In this document: positions 6,413 to 13,592 of the stretch, one piece after another
Position numbering within the stretch: the stretch's first letter is position 1
How the letters are laid out: the number at the start of each line of letters is the position of its first letter
DNA from: CAVPEW01 sp050247895
GTDB lineage: Bacteria > Actinomycetota > Acidimicrobiia > Acidimicrobiales > VFJN01
Assembly (NCBI GenBank): GCA_050247895.1
Contig: JBFWTJ010000038.1
Coordinates: forward strand, 1-17,486
Direction of reading: 5' to 3'
DNA length: 17,486 nt
Notes under the pieces: generated by a model
What the model saw: the letters and a program-made list of their open reading frames with translations, nothing else
What the model was told of the DNA's origin: nothing
Databases searched by the model: none
Position numbers and translations under genes: made by a program

Positions 6413-6937
6413 ATGACCACCACCCAGAACGGCTCCGACGTGACCGACGACGCGGACGAGGACCTCGCCGAGGCCGCCGCCGAGCAGGCCGAGGAGGTCC
6501 TGCAGGGCAGCACCGGGGAGATCGCCGACGAGCTCGACGACCTCGGGGCCACCGGGCCCGGCAAGGCCGTCCTGGTCGGTGCCGGCATCGGGGTGGTCCT
6601 CCTGCTCCTGCTCGGCCGCCGTTGGCGGCGCCGGGCCAAGGGCCGTCGCGCCGCCCGGGCCCGCGCCATCGCCGCGGCGAGCGCGGTCGAACGGGCCCGT
6701 GTCGCCCTGGAGCTGGCCCGACCCCGGGTCGAGGACGCCCTGGCCACGGCCCGGCCCCACATCGAGGAGGCCCTCGCCTCGGCCAAGCCCCGCGTCGAGG
6801 CCGCGGTCGAGACCGCGCTGCCCCACGTCCAGCACCTGGCCCACCTCGCCGTCGAGCAGGGCCACCACGCCGCCGAGCTGGCCGCACCGCACGTCAAGCG
6901 GGCCCGGCTGGCCGCAGCCGACGCCCTGGCCCCCTGA
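6413..6937 (+). CDS. Single-pass membrane protein with 11-residue repeats, unknown function
   Basis: Not recognised. The 174-residue product has three parts. Residues 1-50 are strongly acidic and Ala/Glu/Asp-rich. One transmembrane helix follows (about 51-68, AVLVGAGIGVVLLLLLG), then a very basic stretch (69-84, RRWRRRAKGRR), so by the positive-inside rule the C-terminal part should be cytoplasmic. From 91 to 167 there are seven 11-residue repeats of the form A-x-P-x-V-E-x-A-L-x-x, with Pro at 104, 115, 126, 137 and 159. The pattern predicts amphipathic or 11/3 helices like those of apolipoproteins and some membrane-coating proteins. AGGAGG precedes ATG 6413. It lies 37 bases after clpX, so it may be cotranscribed with it. 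It may be a membrane scaffold or surface-binding protein, but no function can be assigned. Confidence 0.75.
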   Translation: MTTTQNGSDVTDDADEDLAEAAAEQAEEVLQGSTGEIADELDDLGATGPGKAVLVGAGIGVVLLLLLGRRWRRRAKGRRAARARAIAAASAVERARVALELARPRVEDALATARPHIEEALASAKPRVEAAVETALPHVQHLAHLAVEQGHHAAELAAPHVKRARLAAADALAP

Positions 6938-6959
6938 GGTCCCGCGGTCGCTCCGGCGG

Positions 6960-6969
6960 CCGGTAGCGT
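6960..6969 (+). promoter_or_regulatory. Probable folC promoter (CCGGTAnnnT), near-leaderless
   Basis: CCGGTAGCGT at 6960-6969 contains TAGCGT (6964-6969). Nine bases (6970-6978) without a Shine-Dalgarno lead to the folC GTG at 6979, so the mRNA would begin at or within a few bases of the start codon. Confidence 0.5.
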
Positions 6970-6978
6970 CGCCGGGTC

Positions 6979-8289
6979 GTGGAGCTCTCCGACGCCCTGG
7001 CCTGGCTCGACCGGCACATCGACCTGGAGAAGACGGCGGCCATCGCCGGGCGCAGCGCCGGCCTGTCGCTCGACCGGATGCGGGGCCTGGTCGCGGCCCT
7101 GGGCGATCCCCAGCGGGACCAGCCGACCGTCCACCTGACCGGCACCAACGGCAAGGGTTCGACGGCCCGCATGCTGACCGAGCTGATCTCGGTCCAGGGC
7201 TTGTCGGTCGGCACCTACACCAGTCCGCACCTCGAGCGGCTCAACGAGCGGATCGCCCGCGACGGCCAACCGATCCCCGACGTGGAGCTGGCCCGCGTCC
7301 TGGGCGACCTGGCGGTGGTCGAGTCGGCCTTCGACCCCGACGTGTCGTACTTCGAGCTGCTGACGGCGGCGGCCTTCAGGTGGTTCTCCGACGTGGCCGT
7401 CGAGGCCGCGGTGGTCGAGGTGGGCCTGCTGGGCCGGTGGGACGCCACCAACGTCGTGGACGCCGAGGTGGCCGTGCTGACCAACGTGGCCCTCGACCAC
7501 ACCGACGGCGTCGGCGACTGGCGGCGCCGGGTCGCCGAGGAGAAGGCCGGCATCGTCAAGCCGGGCGCGACCTTCGTGCTGGGGGAGGCCGACCCCGACC
7601 TGCGCGCCGTGTTCGACGCCACCCCGGCGGCGCGGACCTGGCGCCGGGGCGTCGACTTCGCGTGCACCGCCGACCGCCTGGCCGTCGGCGGTCGGCTGGT
7701 CGACCTGCGCACCCCCGGGGCCGCCTACGACGAGGTCTTCCTGCCCCTCCACGGCCCCCACCAGGCCGACAACGCCGCGCTGGCCGTCACCGCCGCCGAG
7801 GCCTTCTTCGACCGGCCCCTCGACGGCGAGGTGGTGGCCGAGGCGCTGGCCCGCGTGCGGGTCCCGGGCCGGTTCGAGGTCGTCCAGCACCACCCGCTGC
7901 TGGTCCTCGACGGGGCGCACAACCCGGCGGGCGCCGACGCGCTGGCCGCGACCCTGGGCGACGGCTTCCACCCGGCGGGGGAGCTCCGCCTGGTGGTGGG
8001 CACGCTGGCCGGTCGCGACCCCCGGCGCCTGCTCGAACCGCTCGGCGTGGACCACGCCGCCGAGGTCGTGGTCTGCACGCCGCCCTCGCCCCGGGGCCTG
8101 CCCGCGGCCGAGCTGGCCCGGATCGTGGGCGACCTGGGCGGGCGGCCCACGGTGGTGCCCGAGGTGGGCCGGGCCCTGCAGGTCGCCCTGGCCGAGGCCG
8201 GACCCGACGACCTCGTCCTGGTCACCGGCTCCCTTTACACCGTCGGTGCGGCCCGTGCCGCGCTGCGCCGCCTCGGAGCGGTCGCGTGA
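6979..8289 (+). CDS. folC: Bifunctional folylpolyglutamate synthase / dihydrofolate synthase
   Basis: Cytoplasmic Mur-ligase-family enzyme that joins L-glutamate to dihydropteroate and extends the polyglutamate tail of folates with ATP. The product is 436 residues, the family norm. The ATP-binding loop TGTNGKGST is at 54-62, followed by SPHLERLNER, the central Mur-ligase metal/ATP region TNVALDHTDGVG, HGPHQADNAALA, and the C-terminal DGAHNP motif at 311-316. The GTG at 6979 gives the typical N-terminus (short helix then the synthase domain). There is no ribosome-binding site; a -10-like element lies nine bases upstream. It is followed by ndk after 37 bases. In streptomycetes and mycobacteria valS normally precedes folC; here the unknown 11-mer repeat protein occupies that place. 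Whether both activities are present cannot be decided from the sequence. Confidence 0.94.
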   Translation: MELSDALAWLDRHIDLEKTAAIAGRSAGLSLDRMRGLVAALGDPQRDQPTVHLTGTNGKGSTARMLTELISVQGLSVGTYTSPHLERLNERIARDGQPIPDVELARVLGDLAVVESAFDPDVSYFELLTAAAFRWFSDVAVEAAVVEVGLLGRWDATNVVDAEVAVLTNVALDHTDGVGDWRRRVAEEKAGIVKPGATFVLGEADPDLRAVFDATPAARTWRRGVDFACTADRLAVGGRLVDLRTPGAAYDEVFLPLHGPHQADNAALAVTAAEAFFDRPLDGEVVAEALARVRVPGRFEVVQHHPLLVLDGAHNPAGADALAATLGDGFHPAGELRLVVGTLAGRDPRRLLEPLGVDHAAEVVVCTPPSPRGLPAAELARIVGDLGGRPTVVPEVGRALQVALAEAGPDDLVLVTGSLYTVGAARAALRRLGAVA

Positions 8290-8311
8290 CGGGTGGGCCC
8301 TCGGGCTGCGC

Positions 8312-8317
8312 TACGGT
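8312..8317 (+). promoter_or_regulatory. Candidate -10 element of ndk, near-leaderless
   Basis: TACGGT (8312-8317) fits TAnnnT and lies nine bases before the ndk GTG at 8327, the same spacing as at folC, but it lacks the preceding CCGG. No Shine-Dalgarno lies in front of ndk. It may also be chance, with ndk read from the folC transcript. Confidence 0.35.
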
Positions 8318-8326
8318 CCTGCGCCC

Positions 8327-8737
8327 GTGAACCGGACCTTCGTGATGTGCAAGCCCGACGCCGTGGAGCGGGGCCTGGTCGGCGAGATCTTGTCCCGCCT
8401 CGAGCGCAAGGGGCTGACCCTGGTCGCGGCCGAGCTGCGCCGCGTCGACGCCGACCTGGCCGAGCGCCACTACGACGAGCACCGTGAGAAGCCGTTCTTC
8501 GGCGAGCTCGTCTCCTTCCTGACCCGCTCACCGGTGTTCGCCATGGTCTGGGAGGGCCCGGCCGACAACACCTTCTCGCTGGTGCGGCTGCTGGTCGGGG
8601 CGACCAAGGTCGACGACGCCCAGCCCGGGACGATCCGGGGCGACTTCGCCACCGTCACCACCGAGAACCTGGTCCACGCCAGCGACGGCCACGAGTCGGC
8701 CGGGCGTGAGATCGAGCTCTGGTTCCCCGGGCTCTGA
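8327..8737 (+). CDS. ndk: Nucleoside diphosphate kinase
   Basis: Transfers the gamma-phosphate of ATP to nucleoside diphosphates through a phosphohistidine, balancing NTP and dNTP pools. The product is 136 residues, within the usual range. The catalytic histidine is His117 in NLVHASD, at the family position, with Lys9 (CKPDAV), Arg87, Arg104 (TIRGDF) and Asn114 completing the site. ESAGREIELWF matches the family C-terminus. GTG 8327 (MNRTFVMCKPD) is chosen over an in-frame ATG at 8246 because it gives the standard N-terminus; 8246 would overlap folC and add 27 unrelated residues. Stop 8735-8737 is followed by a 182-base gap that holds the mreB promoter region. Confidence 0.97.
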   Translation: MNRTFVMCKPDAVERGLVGEILSRLERKGLTLVAAELRRVDADLAERHYDEHREKPFFGELVSFLTRSPVFAMVWEGPADNTFSLVRLLVGATKVDDAQPGTIRGDFATVTTENLVHASDGHESAGREIELWFPGL

Positions 8738-8771
8738 GCGCCGGGCGCGGCAGGTCGGCCACCCCCGGGGG

Positions 8772-8841
8772 TTGTGGGCGACCCGGGAACGGACCTAGCG
8801 TGACCCGACCCCTGGGCGAAGTCCGTCGGGGCCACTAACCT
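8772..8841 (+). promoter_or_regulatory. Candidate promoters of the mre operon
   Basis: Two -10-like hexamers lie in the ndk-mreB gap. TAGCGT (8796-8801) has TTGTGG (8772-8777) 18 bases upstream as a partial -35. TAACCT (8836-8841) has no clear -35. Either would give mreB an untranslated leader (roughly 110 or 70 bases), unlike the near-leaderless genes nearby, and mreB does have a Shine-Dalgarno (GGAGG, 8905-8909). Confidence 0.4.
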
Positions 8842-8862
8842 GCAGCGAACGTCTGCTTCCGA

Positions 8863-8886
8863 GCCCGCCCCCCGCCGCCGGCGGGC
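8863..8886 (+). other. GC hairpin in the mreB leader
   Basis: GCCCGCC (8863-8869) pairs with GGCGGGC (8880-8886) around a 10-base loop. It lies between the candidate promoters and the mreB ribosome-binding site, 18 bases ahead of GGAGG. It may stabilise or modulate the mre mRNA leader; chance pairing is possible in DNA this GC-rich. Confidence 0.3.
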
Positions 8887-8919
8887 GAAATCGACGGCCA
8901 CAGCGGAGGCCTCCCCGCG

Positions 8920-9957
8920 ATGTCCGAGAACGTCCTCTCATCGATCATGGGCCGCGACATGGCGGTCGATCTCGGGACCGCCAACACGGTCGTGTACGTG
9001 CGGGGTCGCGGCATCGTCCTGAACGAGCCGTCGGTCGTCGCCGTGAACGTGCGTGACGGCCGGCCCCTGGCCGTGGGGGTGGAGGCCAAGCGGATGATCG
9101 GCCGGACCCCGGCCCACATCCAGGCCATCCGGCCGCTCAAGGACGGGGTCATCGCGGACTTCGAGATCTGCGAGAAGATGCTCCGCTACTTCATCCAGAA
9201 GGTGAACAACCGGCGGTGGAGCAAGCCACGGATGGTGATCTGCGTGCCGTCGGGCATCACCGGCGTCGAGCAGCGGGCGGTGCAGGAGGCGGCCGAGTAC
9301 GCCGGGGCCCGCAAGCCGGCCTACATCATCGAGGAGCCGATGGCCGCGGCCATCGGGGCGGGCCTACCGGTGCAGGAGCCGACCGGCAACATGATCGTCG
9401 ACATCGGCGGGGGCACGACCGAGGTGGCGGTGATCTCGCTCGGTGGGATCGTGGCCAGCCAGTCGGTGCGGGTCGGCGGTGACGAGCTGGACGACTCGCT
9501 CGTCCAGTTCATCAAGAAGGAGTACAGCCTCGCCGTCGGCGACCGCACCGCCGAGGAGGTGAAGATCGCGCTGGGCTCGGCCTGGCCGCTCGAGGAGGAG
9601 CTGCACGCCGAGATCCGGGGCCGCGACCTGGTGACCGGCCTGCCCAAGACCATCGTGACCTCGACCGAGGAGATCCGCGAGTCGATGGAGGAGCCGGTCT
9701 CGGCCATCGTCGACGCGGTCAAGGTGACGCTGGACAAGACGCCGCCGGAGCTGGCCGCCGACATCATGGAGAAGGGGATCATGCTGGCCGGCGGGGGCGC
9801 CCTGCTCCACGGCCTGCAGGCCCGGCTCCACCACGAGACGGGCATGCCGATCGTCCTCGCGCCCGACCCCCTCAACGCGGTGGCCATCGGGTCGGGGCAG
9901 TCGCTCGAGGAGTTCGAGGCGCTCAAGGGCGTCCTGTTCTCGTCGCAGAGCCACTGA
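8920..9957 (+). CDS. mreB: Rod shape-determining protein MreB
   Basis: Bacterial actin that forms membrane-bound filaments and directs lateral wall synthesis. The product is 345 residues, normal for the family. Actin-fold nucleotide motifs are all present: phosphate 1 DLGTANT (17-23), phosphate 2 DIGGGTTEV (161-169) and adenosine motif AGGGALL (290-296). EEPMAAAIGAGLPV marks the usual segment before phosphate 2. ATG 8920 follows GGAGG (8905-8909) by ten bases. An alternative ATG at 8947 has no site of its own. The short N-terminal segment MSENVLSSIMG may help membrane attachment. It is the first gene of mreBCD-mrdA-rodA. Identity is certain; the exact start slightly less so. Confidence 0.97.
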   Translation: MSENVLSSIMGRDMAVDLGTANTVVYVRGRGIVLNEPSVVAVNVRDGRPLAVGVEAKRMIGRTPAHIQAIRPLKDGVIADFEICEKMLRYFIQKVNNRRWSKPRMVICVPSGITGVEQRAVQEAAEYAGARKPAYIIEEPMAAAIGAGLPVQEPTGNMIVDIGGGTTEVAVISLGGIVASQSVRVGGDELDDSLVQFIKKEYSLAVGDRTAEEVKIALGSAWPLEEELHAEIRGRDLVTGLPKTIVTSTEEIRESMEEPVSAIVDAVKVTLDKTPPELAADIMEKGIMLAGGGALLHGLQARLHHETGMPIVLAPDPLNAVAIGSGQSLEEFEALKGVLFSSQSH

Positions 9958-9997
9958 GCGTCCGTGACCGCCGTCGACCACCTGCCCTCCTAGCGCC

Positions 9998-10828
9998 GTG
10001 GCCCTGTCACGGCGGACCGGACGGTCCCGGCTGACGCTCGCCCTGCTCGTCCTGGTCTCGATCACCGTGCTCACCCTCGACTTCCGCGACGCCCCGGTGA
10101 TCGAGAGGGCCCGTGACATCGCCAGCTCGGCGTTCGAACCGGTCCGCGGCGCGGCCGAGTCGGCCTTCGAGCCGGTCGCCGACGCCTGGAACGGCATCAC
10201 CGGGTACGGGGCCCTGGAGGACGAGAACGCCCGCCTGCGGGCCCGGGTGGCCGAGCTGGAGGGGGAGCGGTCGGCCGACGAGAACGCCGCGGCCCAGCTC
10301 GACGAGCTGCTGAGCCTGGCCGAGATCCCCTGGGCCGGTGACGTCGAGCGCATCCAGGCCCAGGTGATCTCCCGGCCGGCGTCCAACTTCGATCGCACGA
10401 TCGACATCGGCAAGGGCACCGCGGACGGCATCGAGGAGGGCATGCCGGTGGTGACCGGCGCCGGACTGGTGGGCCTGGTCGTCGACGCCAGCGCCCGTCG
10501 GGCCAGCGTGCAGCTGGTCACCGATCCCGAGTCCCGCGTCGGGATCCGGGTGGTGGAGGGGGGCGCGCTGGGCACCGCCGAAGGCCGGGGCCGGGACAAC
10601 GACCTGCTGGTCAACACGAGCCTGGACCCCGAGGCGGTGGTGGAGGACGACACCCTGCTGGCCACCAGCGGGACGGACCGCTCGAAGTTCCCCGCCGGCA
10701 TCCCGGTCGGACGGGTCACCGGGACCCGCGCCGATGCCAGCGGCCTGTACCTGGAGCTGGAGGTCCGGCCGGTGGTCGACCTGGGCGCCCTGTCCTACGT
10801 GGCGGTGCTGAGGTGGCCGGTGCAGTGA
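9998..10828 (+). CDS. mreC: Rod shape-determining protein MreC
   Basis: Extracytoplasmic elongasome scaffold that binds PBP2 and links it to MreB. The product is 276 residues, with a short basic N-terminus, one membrane anchor (about 11-28), a coiled coil (about 71-107, LEDENARLRARVAELEGE) and the beta-barrel MreC domain to the end. SAFEPV occurs twice (44-49 and 55-60), a small internal duplication just outside the membrane. GTG 9998 is the only start that includes the anchor, but it has no visible ribosome-binding site, so initiation may depend on coupling to mreB 40 bases upstream. The last codons GTG-CAG-TGA form the start of the 93-bp repeat that fills the gap to mreD. Confidence 0.93.
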   Translation: MALSRRTGRSRLTLALLVLVSITVLTLDFRDAPVIERARDIASSAFEPVRGAAESAFEPVADAWNGITGYGALEDENARLRARVAELEGERSADENAAAQLDELLSLAEIPWAGDVERIQAQVISRPASNFDRTIDIGKGTADGIEEGMPVVTGAGLVGLVVDASARRASVQLVTDPESRVGIRVVEGGALGTAEGRGRDNDLLVNTSLDPEAVVEDDTLLATSGTDRSKFPAGIPVGRVTGTRADASGLYLELEVRPVVDLGALSYVAVLRWPVQ

Positions 10829-11045
10829 CGGGAGCGGAGCGACCGGAGCTGCGCGGCGGCGCGGGCGCCAGCCCGCCCGGCGTGGATGGGTCTGGGGCGC
10901 AGCCCCGGGGGAGTGCAGTGACGGGAGCGGAGCGACCGGAGCTGCGCGGCGGCGCGGGCGCCAGCCCGCCCGGCGTGGATGGGTCTGGGGCGCAGCCCCG
11001 GGGGAGTGCAGTGACGGGAGCGGAGCGACCGGAGCGGCGCGGCGG
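10820..11045 (+). repeat. 93-bp tandem direct repeat between mreC and mreD (2.4 copies)
   Basis: Two identical 93-bp units (10820-10912 and 10913-11005) are followed by a 40-base partial copy (11006-11045) with one mismatch at 11036 (G for T). Each unit begins GTGCAGTGACGGGAGCGG, so the first includes the last two sense codons and stop of mreC. Each full unit has two small hairpins: GCGGGC-GCCA-GCCCGC (10861-10876, again at 10954-10969) and GGGGC-GCA-GCCCC (10894-10906, again at 10987-10999). The unit length is a multiple of three. One frame (GTG 10813 to TGA 11062-11064) stays open through all copies, would encode 83 residues of 31-residue repeats, overlaps the end of mreC and ends in the mreD start codon. 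Whether it is translated is unknown. The near-identity of the copies points to recent duplication or ongoing homogenisation. Confidence 0.95.
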
Positions 11046-11060
11046 GTCCGGAGGGGACCG

Positions 11061-11585
11061 GTGAACGAGCCCGGCGCCTGGGTCAGCGGCGTGCGCATGT
11101 CGCTGGTGATCTTCCTGGCCCTCCTGCTCCAGACGGCCATGGTGGCCAACATGACCCTGTTCGGGGTCCAGGGCGACCTGCTCGTGCTGGTCGGCGTCGC
11201 GGCGGGCCTGTCCTCGAGCCCGGACCGGGGCGCCTTCTACGGCTTCGCCGCCGGCCTGGCCTACGACCTGGTGCTGCACACCCCCTTCGGGCTCTCGGCC
11301 CTGGTCTACGCCCTGGTCGGCTACGTGGCCGGCCTCGGCCGCGACGTGGTGCTCCGCTCGACGTGGTGGATCCCGGTGTGCACGGCGGCGGCGTGCAGCG
11401 CGCTGGCCGTGGTGCTCTACGTCCTGATCGGCACGGTGCTCGGTCGTTCGGCGACGGGCCTGCCGGTGCTGAAGATCGCGGTGGTGGTCGCGGCGATGAA
11501 CGCGATCCTGGCCCTGCCCGCGGTGCGCCTGGTCCGCTGGTGCACGGGGGGCGAGTTCGCCCGGACCCGCCCGGTGATGCGGTGA
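11061..11585 (+). CDS. mreD: Rod shape-determining protein MreD
   Basis: Integral membrane component of the elongasome that connects MreC with the wall synthases. The product is 174 residues with about five predicted membrane helices: roughly 11-28 (SLVIFLALLLQTAMVAN), 32-50, 55-75, 80-125 (two) and 135-155. The segment FYGFAAGLAYDLVLHTPFGLSAL is the conserved MreD core around residues 53-75. GTG 11061 has a good ribosome-binding site (GGAGGGG, 11050-11056) and lies in a GTGA that also closes the frame running through the 93-bp repeats. The stop (11583-11585) falls inside an 8-bp tandem repeat that continues into mrdA. Confidence 0.9.
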   Translation: MNEPGAWVSGVRMSLVIFLALLLQTAMVANMTLFGVQGDLLVLVGVAAGLSSSPDRGAFYGFAAGLAYDLVLHTPFGLSALVYALVGYVAGLGRDVVLRSTWWIPVCTAAACSALAVVLYVLIGTVLGRSATGLPVLKIAVVVAAMNAILALPAVRLVRWCTGGEFARTRPVMR

Positions 11586-11604
11586 TGCGGTGACGCGGTG
11601 ATCG
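11573..11604 (+). repeat. 8-bp tandem repeat across the mreD-mrdA junction
   Basis: GGTGATGC occurs twice perfectly (11573-11580, 11581-11588) and twice degenerately (GGTGACGC 11589-11596, GGTGATCG 11597-11604). It contains the mreD stop and the mrdA GTG start at 11598. The genes are in the same frame, separated only by TGA 11583-11585 and four codons. Slippage here would change the mreD C-terminus or the mrdA initiation region. Confidence 0.75.
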
Positions 11605-13592
11605 GCGACTCGCCCCGGCTGCGCCTGGCCGTGCTCGGCATCGTGGTGCTCTCGCTCTTCGCCGCCCTGTTCGCCCGGCTCTGGTACCTCCAGGTCATGG
11701 CGACCGACGAGTTCCAGGTCGCGGCCCGGACCAACGCCCTGCGGGTCGTGCCCATCGAGGCGCCCCGCGGCCGGATCCTGGACCGCAACGGGAAGGTCCT
11801 GGTCGACAACCGCATCTCGATCCAGGTGACGGTGGACCGCTCGGCGCTGGGCGAGCTCGACCGCGACGAGCGCGCCGCCGTGCTCCAGCACCTGGCCGAC
11901 GAGCTCTCGCGCTCGGGCAAGCCCTCGACGGTCGAGACCCTCGAGGAGCGGTTGGCCGACCAGCGCTACAGCCCGTACGCGCCGGTCCCGGTGGCCGCCG
12001 ACGTGCCCGAGTCGCTCAAGATCTACATCGACGAGCACGGCGACGAGCTCCACGCGGTGGCCGCCGAGCGGGTCCCGGTCCGCTCGTACCCCTACGGGTC
12101 GCTCGCCGCCCACATCCTCGGGTACACGGGCAAGATCACCAAGGAGGAGTACGACGAGCGCCGGGGCTCGGAGAAGCGGTACGAGCTGAACGACGACATC
12201 GGCAAGTACGGCGTGGAGCGGGCCTACGAGGAGGACCTGCGGGGGACCCCGGGCAGCCGCCGGATCGAGGTCGACGCGAACGGCGACCCGATCCGGGTGG
12301 TGAGCGAGGAGCCGCCCCAGCCGGGCAACGACCTGGTCCTCAACGTCGACATCGACCTCCAGGCGCTGGCCGCCCAGGCGTTGCAGACCGGGCTGGTCCA
12401 GGCCCGGGACCGGCCGCCGGTGGGCGACGACGTGCAGTCGACCGGGTCGTCGGGGTCGGTGGTGGTCATCGAGCCGGGCACCGGCGCGGTGCTGGCCATG
12501 GCGTCGTACCCGACCTTCAACCCGGCCGACTTCGTCGACGGCATCAGCGAGGGCGAGTGGGCCTTCCTCAACGACCCGTCCGGGGGCTACCCGCTCAACA
12601 ACTGGGCCCTCCAGGGCCAGTACGCGCCGGGCTCGACCTTCAAGCCCTTCACCGCCTACGCCGCGCTGCGGGCCGGGCTGATCACGCCCGAGACCACGAT
12701 CCAGGACCCCGGCTACTACGACGTCCCCAACTGCCGGGGCGAGCGGTGCACGTTCAACAACGACGGGCGCAAGCCCAACGGCTCGGTGGACCTGCGCAAG
12801 TCGCTGACCGTGTCGTCGGACGTCTACTACTACGGCCTGGGAGCGCGGTTCTGGATCGAGCAGGACAGCCGGGGCGGCCCCGAAGCCATGCCCGACCTGC
12901 TCAAGGACTGGGGCTTCAACGCCCGCACCGGCGTCGACCTGAGCGGCGAGCAGCCCGGTCGCATCCCCAGCCCCTCCTGGCTGAAGTCGTACTGTTCGCA
13001 GGTCCAGTGCCTCGACGACAGCTGGTACACGGGCAACAACGTGAACATGGCCATCGGCCAGGGCGACGTGCTGGTGACCCCGCTCCAGCTGGCCAACGGC
13101 TACGCCACCCTGGCCAACGGCGGCTCGGTCCTGGTGCCCCACGTGGTCAAGGAGGTCCGCCAGGGCCGCTCGACCGAGGTGGCGCGGACCATCGACCCCG
13201 TGCAGCGGGCCCAGATCGAGATGCCCCCCGAGTGGCACCAGGCCCTGGTCGACGGGCTCGTCGGGGTGGCCACCCACGGCACCGCGGCCGGGGCCTTCTC
13301 GGGCTTCCCGACCAGCAGCTACCCGATCGCGGCCAAGACCGGCACGGCCCAGGTGGCCAAGAAGGCGCCCACCGCGGTCTTCGGCGCCTTCGGGCCGACC
13401 ACCGCGCCGCAGTACGCGGTGGGCGTCCTGATGTCCGAGTCGGGCTACGGCGGGTCGGCCGCGGCCCCGGTGGCCCGGCGGCTCTTCGACGTCCTGTCCG
13501 GGGTCGAGGAGCTCCAGCCCGCGCCGCCGGACGGCAAGCTCGACCTGACCGGCACGTTGTCGCCCCCGACCGGCGACGTGAGGGACCGGTGA
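11598..13592 (+). CDS. mrdA: Penicillin-binding protein 2 (elongasome transpeptidase)
   Basis: Class B PBP that cross-links lateral peptidoglycan as partner of RodA. The product is 664 residues, with a membrane anchor at about 9-30 (LAVLGIVVLSLFAALFA), the pedestal/dimerisation domain beginning APRGRILDRNG, and a C-terminal transpeptidase domain. Active-site motifs are STFK (Ser346 nucleophile, Lys349), SSD (406-408) in place of SxN as usual for PBP2, and KTGT (580-583). Two close cysteine pairs lie outside the membrane (Cys379/Cys384 and Cys466/Cys471) and could form disulfides. GTG 11598 is the only start that keeps the anchor; no standard ribosome-binding site is present, only GGTGA units of the 8-bp repeat. 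The stop overlaps the rodA start (GTGA). The PBP2 rather than PBP3 role rests on motifs and mre/rodA context. Confidence 0.95.
   Translation: MIGDSPRLRLAVLGIVVLSLFAALFARLWYLQVMATDEFQVAARTNALRVVPIEAPRGRILDRNGKVLVDNRISIQVTVDRSALGELDRDERAAVLQHLADELSRSGKPSTVETLEERLADQRYSPYAPVPVAADVPESLKIYIDEHGDELHAVAAERVPVRSYPYGSLAAHILGYTGKITKEEYDERRGSEKRYELNDDIGKYGVERAYEEDLRGTPGSRRIEVDANGDPIRVVSEEPPQPGNDLVLNVDIDLQALAAQALQTGLVQARDRPPVGDDVQSTGSSGSVVVIEPGTGAVLAMASYPTFNPADFVDGISEGEWAFLNDPSGGYPLNNWALQGQYAPGSTFKPFTAYAALRAGLITPETTIQDPGYYDVPNCRGERCTFNNDGRKPNGSVDLRKSLTVSSDVYYYGLGARFWIEQDSRGGPEAMPDLLKDWGFNARTGVDLSGEQPGRIPSPSWLKSYCSQVQCLDDSWYTGNNVNMAIGQGDVLVTPLQLANGYATLANGGSVLVPHVVKEVRQGRSTEVARTIDPVQRAQIEMPPEWHQALVDGLVGVATHGTAAGAFSGFPTSSYPIAAKTGTAQVAKKAPTAVFGAFGPTTAPQYAVGVLMSESGYGGSAAAPVARRLFDVLSGVEELQPAPPDGKLDLTGTLSPPTGDVRDR

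Noticed and set aside
5062..8055. Open minus-strand frame of 997 codons opposite clpX and folC
   Set aside because: Antisense to clpX, the repeat protein and folC; low-complexity translation and no recognisable motif.
8761..8772. ACCCCCGGGGGT palindrome as ndk terminator
   Set aside because: A perfect palindrome with no loop and no T-tract cannot be distinguished from GC-rich chance sequence.
10820..11045. CRISPR array
   Set aside because: The repeats are 93 bp with no unique spacers between them and no cas genes nearby.
10716..13277. Open minus-strand frame of 853 codons opposite mreD and mrdA
   Set aside because: Mirror of conserved coding sequence; repeats in it merely reflect the 93-bp DNA repeats.
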